Shown here: in pieces, positions 57,728-64,000 of the stretch
How positions within the stretch are numbered: position 1 is the stretch's first letter
How the letters are laid out: each line of letters starts with the position of its first letter
Assembly: GCF_002884445.1 (NCBI RefSeq)
Contig: NZ_KZ614144.1
Span: 3,147,551 to 3,211,550 of the forward strand
DNA from: Paenibacillus castaneae
GTDB lineage: Bacteria; Bacillota; Bacilli; Paenibacillales; Paenibacillaceae
Direction of reading: 5' to 3'
DNA length: 64,000 nt
Made by a program: the position numbers and the translations under genes
Notes under the pieces: generated by a model
Database searches by the model: none
Seen by the model: the letters and a program-made list of their open reading frames with translations, nothing else
What the model was told of the DNA's origin: nothing

Positions 57728-60016
57728 ATGGTGAAAAGCAGTGTTTTGGGATATCCACGTATTGGTGCCGATCGAGAATGGAAGAAAGCGCTCGAAGCGT
57801 TCTGGTCAGGCAAGCTTGAAGAATCGGAGTTTCATTCACAAGTTCAAAATATCCGTTTGAATCATTTGCGTAAGCAGCAAGAAAAGGGCATTGACTTCAT
57901 CCCGGTAAATGATTTCAGCTATTACGATCATATTCTTGATACAGCAGCAATGTTTGGCATTATTCCGAAGCGATTTGCTTATGAGAGCGGCGTTGTACCA
58001 TTGTCTGTCTATTATGGCATTGCCCGTGGGACGAAAGAAGCAACAGCAAGTGAAATGACCAAGTGGTTTAATACCAACTATCACTATATTGTGCCTGAAT
58101 TAGATGGAGTAACACCGATTATTACCGAGAACAAACCCCTCTTGGCATATCGAGAAGCTAAGGAAAAGCTCGGAATCGAAGGGAAGCCCGTTATTGTCGG
58201 TCCGCTAACCTTCCTCAAGCTTTCCAAAGGTTATGAACTATCAGAGACCGATGAGTGGCTGGCTAAATTGATTCCGCTATATGTTAAGATCCTTCAAGAG
58301 CTGGCACAGGAAGGGGTTCAATGGGTACAGATTGACGAACCGATTCTAGTAACGAAATTAAACGCCGCTGATCTCCAGAGACTAAAGACGATATATGGAG
58401 CGTTCGCTGCTGCTGTGCCTAGCCTTAACATTATGCTTCAAACTTATTTTGAGTCCATAGAGAACTACACTGACATCGTTACATTGCCCGTCAAAGGAAT
58501 AGGGCTGGATTTCGTACATGGATTGTCCGGCAATATATCGTCGATTCAAAAATCGGGTTTTCCTGCGGATAAGGTACTCGGTGCAGGGATCATCGATGGC
58601 CGCGGTATTTGGAAGGCGTCTCTCCACGAGAAACTAGCACTGCTTGACAAATTAAATGAACATGTAACGCCAAACCAGCTAATCGTCCAATCGTCGTGCA
58701 GCTTGCTGCATGTTCCAGTCACGGTGAGAAATGAAACGAAGCTCGTAACTGAACTAAAGGATGCTCTCGCATTTGCTGATGAGAAGCTGGACGAGCTTGT
58801 CCTTATAACAAAGGCAATTTCCACAGGAAAAGCATTCATCACAGATGAACTGGAAAGATGCGAGCATGCACTTCTGGCACTCAAGCAATCAGGTGAGCGT
58901 AATCGTAATGACATTCAGCAGGCCGTAGCTGCTATTAGTGCTCAGCAACCAGTACGTAATCTGCCATTCTCTGAGCGGCATATCGTTCAACAGAAAAAAT
59001 GGCAATTGCCGATTTTTCCAACGACAACCATTGGCAGTTTCCCGCAATCCATAGAGGTGCGCAATGCCCGTCAACAGTGGCGTAAAGGTGTATGGAACAA
59101 TGATCAGTATGCCAGCTTCATCCGCGATCAGATCGATATCTGGATTAAACTTCAGGAAGAGATAGGTTTGGACGTACTTGTGCATGGTGAATTTGAACGG
59201 ACGGACATGGTCGAATTTTTCGGTGAGAAGCTCGCTGGCTTCGCGTTCACACAGTATGGATGGGTTCAGTCTTACGGTTCACGCTGTGTGAAACCGCCAA
59301 TTATATTTGGAGATGTTGCGTTCGAGGAAGCGATGACCGTCGAGGAAACAAAGTATGCGCAGTCGAAGACCGAACATCCTGTTAAAGGCATGCTGACTGG
59401 TCCCATTACGATAATGAACTGGTCGTTCGTCCGTGAAGACATTACGCGTGAACAAATCGCCTATCAACTGGCCTATGCGCTTAGACAAGAGGTAGAGGCG
59501 CTTGAGAATGCAGGCATTGGAATGATTCAGGTTGATGAGCCTGCCGTTCGCGAAGGGCTGCCGCTTAAGGAAAAAGATCAAGCGAATTATTTGGAATGGG
59601 CTGTCAAAGCGTTCCGGATGACAACATGTACGGTTCAAGATACGACACAAATTCACACGCATATGTGTTATTGTGAGTTCCATGACATGATTGATTCGAT
59701 TGAAGCAATGGATGCGGATGTGATTTCGATTGAGACATCTCGCAGTCATGGTGAACTGATTCATAGCTTCGAGTTAAACACATACAAGCTGGGCATAGGT
59801 TTAGGCGTGTACGATATCCACAGTCCGCGTATACCGCGAGTGGAGGAAATGACCAGCATGATCGAACGTGCCTTGCGCGTGTTGGATCCGGAGCTGTTCT
59901 GGATTAATCCGGACTGCGGACTAAAAACTCGTGGATTAGAAGAAACTGTCCAATCCTTACGCAATATGGTTGAAGCGACGCAGATCGCTCGCGCACAGCA
60001 TTCCGTAATCAAGTAA
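57728..60016 (+). CDS. metE: Cobalamin-independent methionine synthase
   Basis: This 762-residue enzyme transfers the methyl group of methyltetrahydropteroyl-triglutamate to homocysteine. The N-terminal barrel begins VLGYPRIGADREWKKALE. The C-terminal catalytic barrel has TIGSFPQS, GEFERTDMVEFFGE, and the zinc ligands in HTHMCYCEFHD (His and Cys) and NPDCGLKTR (Cys). Length is that of the family. The ATG follows ATAGGAG. The enzyme needs no vitamin B12, so growth without B12 is possible. A GC-rich terminator follows. Confidence 0.96.
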   Translation: MVKSSVLGYPRIGADREWKKALEAFWSGKLEESEFHSQVQNIRLNHLRKQQEKGIDFIPVNDFSYYDHILDTAAMFGIIPKRFAYESGVVPLSVYYGIARGTKEATASEMTKWFNTNYHYIVPELDGVTPIITENKPLLAYREAKEKLGIEGKPVIVGPLTFLKLSKGYELSETDEWLAKLIPLYVKILQELAQEGVQWVQIDEPILVTKLNAADLQRLKTIYGAFAAAVPSLNIMLQTYFESIENYTDIVTLPVKGIGLDFVHGLSGNISSIQKSGFPADKVLGAGIIDGRGIWKASLHEKLALLDKLNEHVTPNQLIVQSSCSLLHVPVTVRNETKLVTELKDALAFADEKLDELVLITKAISTGKAFITDELERCEHALLALKQSGERNRNDIQQAVAAISAQQPVRNLPFSERHIVQQKKWQLPIFPTTTIGSFPQSIEVRNARQQWRKGVWNNDQYASFIRDQIDIWIKLQEEIGLDVLVHGEFERTDMVEFFGEKLAGFAFTQYGWVQSYGSRCVKPPIIFGDVAFEEAMTVEETKYAQSKTEHPVKGMLTGPITIMNWSFVREDITREQIAYQLAYALRQEVEALENAGIGMIQVDEPAVREGLPLKEKDQANYLEWAVKAFRMTTCTVQDTTQIHTHMCYCEFHDMIDSIEAMDADVISIETSRSHGELIHSFELNTYKLGIGLGVYDIHSPRIPRVEEMTSMIERALRVLDPELFWINPDCGLKTRGLEETVQSLRNMVEATQIARAQHSVIK

Positions 60017-60061
60017 TAATGGACAGAAATTGCGTAATTAAGAGAATAGAGAGTAGATGAA

Positions 60062-60113
60062 GAAAGGGCGATATTCCGCAGTCATGTGACTATTCGGGAT
60101 ATCGTCCTTTTTG
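60062..60113 (+). terminator. Intrinsic terminator of metE
   Basis: AAAGGGCGATAT pairs with ATATCGTCCTTT (one wobble) with inner CCG/CGG, followed by TTTTT. Confidence 0.88.
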
Positions 60114-60338
60114 TTATTCGTATCCATCATTCGGGTCTAACACTATTGATTGGTCATCTTGAGTGATGAGTCCGAGTATGTACTCATGAGAAATTCGACA
60201 AAGATCATTGATATTATTTTATTCATACTTTGGGTGCTAATGAGGTCGATTTCATAGAATTCCAATATGACTTCCAAACATGAATTGAAAGTATGGAGAG
60301 GGCCGCTGCTTAAAAGACATATGCCCATACATTTCTTT
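60114..60338. other. AT-rich intergenic stretch
   Basis: Beyond the metE terminator this stretch contains only a 61-codon leftward open frame (60143-60328) with no ribosome site. I see no convincing gene. Confidence 0.5.
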
Positions 60339-60461
60339 TTATTTCCCGTCTTCTTTTGCCTTCATTAGCGCCCATACTTTTACACAGTCTGTAATAACAA
60401 CTAAAATCGCAATTATTATGGCTAAATCATCAGCAGTTAATCCTCCCTTGTCAGATTTCAT
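60339..60461 (-). CDS. Small membrane peptide
   Basis: This 40-residue peptide starts at the ATG at 60461, 7 bp after a strong GGAGG; a longer frame upstream lacks a ribosome site. It has one hydrophobic helix (DDLAIIIAILVVITDCVKVWAL) and a charged C-terminus (MKAKEDGK). It lies next to two YjcZ-like peptides and may be part of the same set of small membrane proteins, but no family is recognised. Confidence 0.65.
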   Translation of the reverse strand: MKSDKGGLTADDLAIIIAILVVITDCVKVWALMKAKEDGK

Positions 60462-60583
60462 CTCAAAACCTCCTATAATTGTTATACTCGCTGGAATAAT
60501 CCTTAAGGTAGAAACAAGAAAGCCCAAAATAATGGGCCGTCTCATTTATGCTGTTCGAGAATTAAAGAAATAGAGTTTCGTAA

Positions 60584-60718
60584 TTAATATACATTATTGT
60601 TATTGTTCGAATAATTATCCTCGTTGTTTCTTTCATTGCCGCGAACACTTCCTAAACTGCAAACGATAATAACCAATAATATAAAAAGGACCAATATCGT
60701 ACCAACGTTATTTTCCAT
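60584..60718 (-). CDS. YjcZ-like small membrane peptide
   Basis: This 44-residue peptide (ATG at 60718 after GGAGG) consists of a hydrophobic helix GTILVLFILLVIIVCSLGSV followed by an Asn-rich polar tail (NNEDNYSNNNNN). The helix is nearly identical to that of the peptide at 61199-61312 (GIILVLFILLVIIACSCG), which is of the YjcZ sporulation type. Paralogy of the two is clear by eye. A weak GGCCCA/GGGC hairpin with T-rich sequence lies downstream at about 60519-60542. Expression in sporulating cells is inferred from the family. Confidence 0.75.
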   Translation of the reverse strand: MENNVGTILVLFILLVIIVCSLGSVRGNERNNEDNYSNNNNNVY

Positions 60719-61198
60719 GGTTCTATTAACCTCCTTATAACTTAAATATTGTTTGAATCTTTGAATAAAGATAGGCATCATGAATGCATGTAACATACAA
60801 TTAATACGTTTGTAGTTGAATCAACCGAACAATTATTCACCTCCATACGTTCCGACTACCATGTAGAATATGTATTGATAGAGCTTAATGATTGGATGTT
60901 TGTCCTGATATGATACTAGCCTTATATAAAAGGAAATAGACGCTATTTGAATCAGTAGTTCAATATTAGCAATAACTAATAATAATAATAATTTATTTAC
61001 TACAAAAAAAAAGACCCTTCGATGGTGAAGAGTCAGGCGAATAGCGTTAGTCTCTATATGTTATGTAATGATTTCAACACGTTTGAATGGATTCTATTGT
61101 AGAGATGTTAAATCGCAAAAGACCCATAGGATGAGTCTTTTGCGATGTTTGCTTATTTATTTGAAGCCTTAATCCCGTATATAATAAATCGAACTTAT
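60719..61198. other. Gap with terminator hairpins and a possible gene remnant
   Basis: A leftward hairpin GACTCTTC/GAAGGGTC with a run of nine T (61003-61034) and the one at 61114 both face leftward. A GGAGGTGAAT leftward ribosome-like site (60835-60844) is followed by TTG and a quick stop, like a decayed copy of the YjcZ start region. No intact gene was seen. Confidence 0.45.
61114..61144 (-). terminator. Terminator of the YjcZ gene
   Basis: CGCAAAAGAC pairs with GTCTTTTGCG around a loop of about 11 bases; the leftward T run is short, but the stem is strong. Confidence 0.65.
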
Positions 61199-61312
61199 TT
61201 AGTAGCCGCCACAGCCGCCGCCAAAGAAACCACAGCTACAAGCAATGATCACCAACAAAATGAACAATACCAAGATAATGCCAATATTATTTCCACCAAC
61301 AAAACCGCCCAT
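61199..61312 (-). CDS. YjcZ-family sporulation peptide
   Basis: This 37-residue gene lies on the minus strand, opposite a longer spurious plus-strand frame. ATG at 61312 follows GGAGGTGAAT. The peptide begins MGGFVGGNN, has the typical hydrophobic helix IGIILVLFILLVIIACSCG and ends with a Gly/Cys-rich tail (GFFGGGCGGY), as in the YjcZ family of sporulation peptides. A hairpin terminator lies 55 bp downstream. A related gene without the Gly tail is found at 60584-60718. Confidence 0.87.
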   Translation of the reverse strand: MGGFVGGNNIGIILVLFILLVIIACSCGFFGGGCGGY

Positions 61313-61492
61313 CAAACATTCACCTCCTAATGTTTAAAGTACATTATAGATTATGTGCGTAATGCCGTAAGGGTTTGGACGTTTGTTCCGTAAGGCGGAG
61401 AAGAATCTGCAGCAATCGCAATATCATACAAGAAAAGTTTTTTCATTCATGTTATTGTTAAAATGGTCATGACCGCATAGGGGGATAGCCGG

Positions 61493-62311
61493 ATGTTAAA
61501 TGAAATCCGAACGATTTATATTGATACTGATTTAGATATAGAAGCCTATCGATTTAAGGGCATTATGCAAAAATTCCCTGCTCATTTTCATGAATATTAT
61601 GTAATCGGCTATATTGAAGAAGGGCAGCGTCATTTAGTTTGCAAAGGTGAACAATATATTATCAATCCAGGGGACTTATTATTGTTCAACCCATTTGAAA
61701 CTCACAGCTGCGAGCAAATAGATGGCAAAACACTCGATTATCGAAGTATTAATGTGAAACCAGAAGTAATGCAAAAGCTTGCTTTTGAAATTAATGGAAA
61801 CCAAGACCAACCAAGCTTTAATCAAAGCGTTTTATTCCAAAGCGAGCTTATAGCCAATTTCAAAAAACTTCATTTAAAGCTTTCAAAGGATGAGAGTGTG
61901 TTTGAGAAGGAGGAGTTATTCTTATATTTCATGGAAGAGCTCATTAAGAAACATACTGACCTTACGGTTCTTTCACAAGCGTCTGAAGCCTCTCACGAAA
62001 TCAAAACAGCGTGTAAGTATTTGGAGGAAAATTACGCAAAAACAATAACACTTAATGATTTAAGTGACATAACGGGCTGGAGTAAGTATCGCATACTAAG
62101 ATCATTCACGAAACAAATGGGAATCTCTCCTTACTACTACTTGGAAACGATTCGAGTAAATCATGCGAAAAAACTTCTGGAGCAAGGCTTAAAGCCGATT
62201 GAAGTCACTTTTTTAACTGGATTTAGCGATCAAAGCCATTTGACTAAATTTTTCAAAAGACAGATTGGATTAACTCCCAAGCAATATATGAGAATTTACC
62301 ACTATGCATAA
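61493..62311 (+). CDS. AraC-family regulator with cupin sensor
   Basis: This 272-residue regulator has an N-terminal cupin-like ligand domain (HFHEYYVIGYIEEGQRHLVCKGEQYIINPGDLLLFNPFETHSC, residues about 29-72) and a C-terminal double helix-turn-helix (about 170-270) with LSDITGWSKYRILRSFTKQMGISPYYYLETIRV and FSDQSHLTKFFKRQIGLTPKQY. It is followed 70 bp later by a LysE-type exporter gene, which it probably controls. The ATG follows GGGGGATAGC. The inducer, possibly an amino acid, is unknown. Confidence 0.9.
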   Translation: MLNEIRTIYIDTDLDIEAYRFKGIMQKFPAHFHEYYVIGYIEEGQRHLVCKGEQYIINPGDLLLFNPFETHSCEQIDGKTLDYRSINVKPEVMQKLAFEINGNQDQPSFNQSVLFQSELIANFKKLHLKLSKDESVFEKEELFLYFMEELIKKHTDLTVLSQASEASHEIKTACKYLEENYAKTITLNDLSDITGWSKYRILRSFTKQMGISPYYYLETIRVNHAKKLLEQGLKPIEVTFLTGFSDQSHLTKFFKRQIGLTPKQYMRIYHYA

Positions 62312-62381
62312 TCGTCCATGCAGCCGCTGCATGAGATAAATTATGGCATGTTTGTTTCCAAAGACAAGAAGGAGAAGTAGA

Positions 62382-63014
62382 ATGGATAACTTAATTGCAT
62401 ATAGTCTGATGGCCCTTATGATGTCTATGCTGCCCGGTGCAGATACGGTACTTATTATGAAAAACACGCTTAACCACGGAGCAAAAGCTGGGCGTTATAC
62501 GATATTTGGGATGGCGACAGGTCTTACATTCTGGACTGTTATTGTCGTTCTCGGGTTGTCGGTTGTCATAGCCCAGTCCATATTTCTATTTAATACAATC
62601 AAATATTTGGGTGCTGCATATTTGTTCTACTTAGGGATAAGAGCATTTTTCACTAAAAGCATATTAGCGATAGAGGATGTTCAAGCAGAAAGTCAGGGTA
62701 CTAATGAGAAGCTATCCCGCCGCCATTGTAAGGAATCCTATCTGCAAGGTGTAGTCAGTAATATTCTTAACCCGAAGACCGTTTTGGTCTACATTACTTT
62801 CATGCCGCAATTCATTGATCTTAATGGAGATACCAACCAACAACTAATTTTATTAGGATCAATCCTCACGTTAATTGCAGTAGGATGGTTTTTGATTGTC
62901 GTTTATTTATTGGATCATGTGAAAAAATGGCTGAAAAAACCTAAGTTTCAAAAAGCTTTTCAAAAATCCACAGGAGTCATGTTAATCGGATTTGGTGTAA
63001 AAACGGTTGTTTAA
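62382..63014 (+). CDS. LysE/RhtB-family amino-acid exporter
   Basis: This 210-residue membrane exporter has about six hydrophobic segments and the family's start SMLPGADTVLIMKNTLNHGAKAGRYTIFGMATGLTFW (residues 16-52), then YLGAAYLFYLGIRAFF and, late, NILNPKTVLVYITFMPQFID. It exports amino acids or related compounds. The ATG at 62382 follows AAGGAGAAG; an upstream ATG at 62343 has no ribosome site. The AraC gene just upstream is its probable regulator. Confidence 0.92.
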   Translation: MDNLIAYSLMALMMSMLPGADTVLIMKNTLNHGAKAGRYTIFGMATGLTFWTVIVVLGLSVVIAQSIFLFNTIKYLGAAYLFYLGIRAFFTKSILAIEDVQAESQGTNEKLSRRHCKESYLQGVVSNILNPKTVLVYITFMPQFIDLNGDTNQQLILLGSILTLIAVGWFLIVVYLLDHVKKWLKKPKFQKAFQKSTGVMLIGFGVKTVV

Positions 63015-63099
63015 TCAACTTAAGCTTATATTCAAGCTTTTGACAATTGCGTTCTTCCCGTGATATGTTCATTTCATAACGAATACGGGAGGGACCATA

Positions 63100-63420
63100 A
63101 TGCTGGTAGTCACAACAGAAAATATTGCGGGTTATAATATTGATAAGGTAATAGGTCACACATTTGGTGTTGTAGTAAGAAGTCGCGGACTTGGGGGCAA
63201 TATTACAGCTTCTGTGCGCAGCTTATTCGGTGGAGAAATAAAAGAGTATACGGAAATGATTGAAGATGCTCGTAAAGTCGCTATTGACCGTATGATCCAA
63301 AATGCACATGCGATGGGGGCGAATGCAATCGTGATGATGCGATTTGATTCAGGTGAGATCGGCCAAACAATGTCTGAGATCGTCGCTTACGGTACGGCGG
63401 TTGTAGCTGAGAAAATCTAG
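63100..63420 (+). CDS. YbjQ-family (UPF0145) protein
   Basis: This 106-residue soluble protein has the YbjQ family pattern: TTENIAGYNIDKVIGHTFGVVVRSRGLGGNITASVRSLFGGEIKEY and the late HAMGANAIVMMRFDSGEIGQ. The family forms pentameric rings and has been called heavy-metal-binding, but its role is unknown. The ATG follows GGGAGGG. The next gene, 2 bp downstream, encodes a membrane-anchored partner. Confidence 0.9.
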   Translation: MLVVTTENIAGYNIDKVIGHTFGVVVRSRGLGGNITASVRSLFGGEIKEYTEMIEDARKVAIDRMIQNAHAMGANAIVMMRFDSGEIGQTMSEIVAYGTAVVAEKI

Positions 63421-63422
63421 CT

Positions 63423-63662
63423 ATGCCTTATTTCGTGAGTATCTACTTCGCCATTCAATTGTTGATCGTTATCGTTTGTATAATTGGTACGTATGTTTAT
63501 CGCCGTAGGCGTCTTACACAACGAGCCAATCAACCACCAATAGGATTTCAGAAAACCAATGAAATATTTATCGATCCAACAACGGGTATTCAACAGCAGG
63601 TATGGTTTAACCCCAGCAGTGGGGAAAGGTTTTATGAGAGAATAGATACATATAGAAAATAA
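63423..63662 (+). CDS. Small membrane-anchored partner of YbjQ
   Basis: This 79-residue protein has an N-terminal membrane helix (IYFAIQLLIVIVCIIGTYVY, about 6-25), a basic RRRR stop-transfer cluster and a cytoplasmic tail with DPTTGIQQQVWFNPSSGERFYE. The stop of ybjQ and this ATG are 2 bp apart, so translation is coupled. The tail resembles short domains that accompany YbjQ or similar proteins. Function is inferred from pairing only. Confidence 0.75.
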   Translation: MPYFVSIYFAIQLLIVIVCIIGTYVYRRRRLTQRANQPPIGFQKTNEIFIDPTTGIQQQVWFNPSSGERFYERIDTYRK

Positions 63663-63709
63663 GCTGCATCATGGCTGCCGCAGGCTGCCAGAATGCAGCT
63701 TATTTTTTG
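63661..63709. terminator. Bidirectional intrinsic terminator
   Basis: AAGCTGCAT and TGGC-GC pair with GC-GCCA and ATGCAGCTT, followed by ATTTTTT. The loop region contains the same CTGCCGCAGGC core as the repeat at 40707. Confidence 0.85.
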
Positions 63710-63719
63710 TTTCAGCAAA

Positions 63720-64000
63720 TCAGAACAAGCCTAACAGGACACCGCCTGCCGCTCCAGAAATGACAACTACCCACGGCGGCAATTTCCAGAAAACAAGCAT
63801 TATAAACATAATAGATGCTAATGCAAAATCAGCGGGCTCCCTAATCGCTGTCGTCCACAGCGGATTGTATAGAGCAGCCAGCAATATTCCGACAACAGCA
63901 GCGTTTATACCCATTAACGCCCCTTGTATATGTGAGCTCTTGCGAAGAGAATTCCAGAACGGAAGTGCACCTACAATAAGCAAAAAGGCGGGGAGAAAGA
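63720..64000 (-). CDS. Chromate transporter (ChrA/CHR family), 5' part outside the window
   Basis: The leftward frame is open to the right edge of the window, so only the C-terminal part (about 93 residues) is visible. It reads FLPAFLLIVGALPFW at the edge, then GALMGINAAVVGILLAALYNPLWTTAI and ADFALASIMFIMLVFWKLPPWVVVISGAAGG, which is the typical last section of a CHR transporter half. The full protein or half-protein would lie mostly outside. ChrA effluxes chromate; in spore formers short paired ChrA halves are common. Confidence 0.88.
   Translation of the reverse strand, partial: FLPAFLLIVGALPFWNSLRKSSHIQGALMGINAAVVGILLAALYNPLWTTAIREPADFALASIMFIMLVFWKLPPWVVVISGAAGGVLLGLF

Noticed and set aside
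59279..59764. 161-codon minus-strand frame
   Set aside because: It lies wholly inside metE and has no ribosome site or recognisable domain.
60143..60328. 61-codon minus-strand frame downstream of metE
   Set aside because: No ribosome site is seen before its ATG and the composition is that of AT-rich non-coding DNA.
61145..61330. 61-codon plus-strand frame
   Set aside because: It is antisense to the YjcZ-family peptide gene, which has the ribosome site and a recognisable product; the plus frame has neither.
61365..61395. Direct repeat CCGTAAGG twice, 23 bp apart, upstream of the AraC gene
   Set aside because: AraC regulators often use direct repeats, but an 8-bp match alone, about 100 bp upstream, is too weak to call an operator.

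Overview
The window is chromosomal DNA from an endospore-forming Firmicute, most likely Paenibacillus or a close relative. The evidence is moderately AT-rich DNA, strong GGAGG-type ribosome sites, TTG and GTG starts, and spore genes: a gerB-gerA-gerC germinant receptor set, a CdaS-type diadenylate cyclase, two YjcZ-like peptides, two DUF4183 proteins (one with a collagen stretch) and a DUF3243 protein. No rRNA, tRNA, CRISPR array, insertion sequence or prophage was seen. Most transcription units end in clear intrinsic terminators, many of them bidirectional.

Layout. 1-4.0 kb: signalling pair, a hybrid histidine kinase (cut by the left edge) and an Hpt-REC-GGDEF-REC protein. 4-12.9 kb: KatE-type catalase, a Gfo/Idh oxidoreductase, YitT, a secreted NlpC/P60 enzyme, the collagen-like/DUF4183 pair, YihY and DUF3243. 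13-24.7 kb: MsrA with a decayed MsrB half, GNAT enzymes, M3 oligopeptidase, an ABC exporter with cupin and hydrolase, the adaA-adaB alkylation-repair operon, and an RCC1-repeat secreted protein. 24.7-31 kb: molybdate regulator and modAB, BcrC, and a two-component system with a second PAP2 phosphatase. 31-43.3 kb: an ABC-2 exporter operon, HAD phosphatase, cidAB with a divergent CidR, a ZTP riboswitch driving a DJ-1/PfpI gene, several small ORFs, FMN reductase, YdhK, RsgA, and an intracellular GH8 exo-oligoxylanase. 43.5-49.6 kb: selD-selU-cysteine desulfurase (tRNA 2-selenouridine pathway), mntH with a MntR-like box, and a sugar kinase. 49.6-60 kb: a MerR operon, cdaS, rpiA, an EF-G-binding (FusB-family) gene with a leader-peptide attenuator, gerBAC and metE. 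60-64 kb: small membrane peptides, AraC with LysE, a YbjQ pair, and a ChrA fragment cut by the right edge.

Most notable: (i) a probable translation attenuator, with a 15-codon leader ORF and mutually exclusive helices, in front of the FusB-family gene; (ii) a ZTP riboswitch with its own terminator in front of a DJ-1/PfpI gene; (iii) an MsrA-MsrB fusion whose MsrB half is cut by an in-frame TAG and lacks its catalytic Cys; (iv) nested perfect palindromes over the -10 element of a MerR operon; (v) small genes missed by ORF length cut-offs, including a YjcZ peptide hidden antisense to a longer spurious ORF and a 47-residue ORF coupled to an acetyltransferase.
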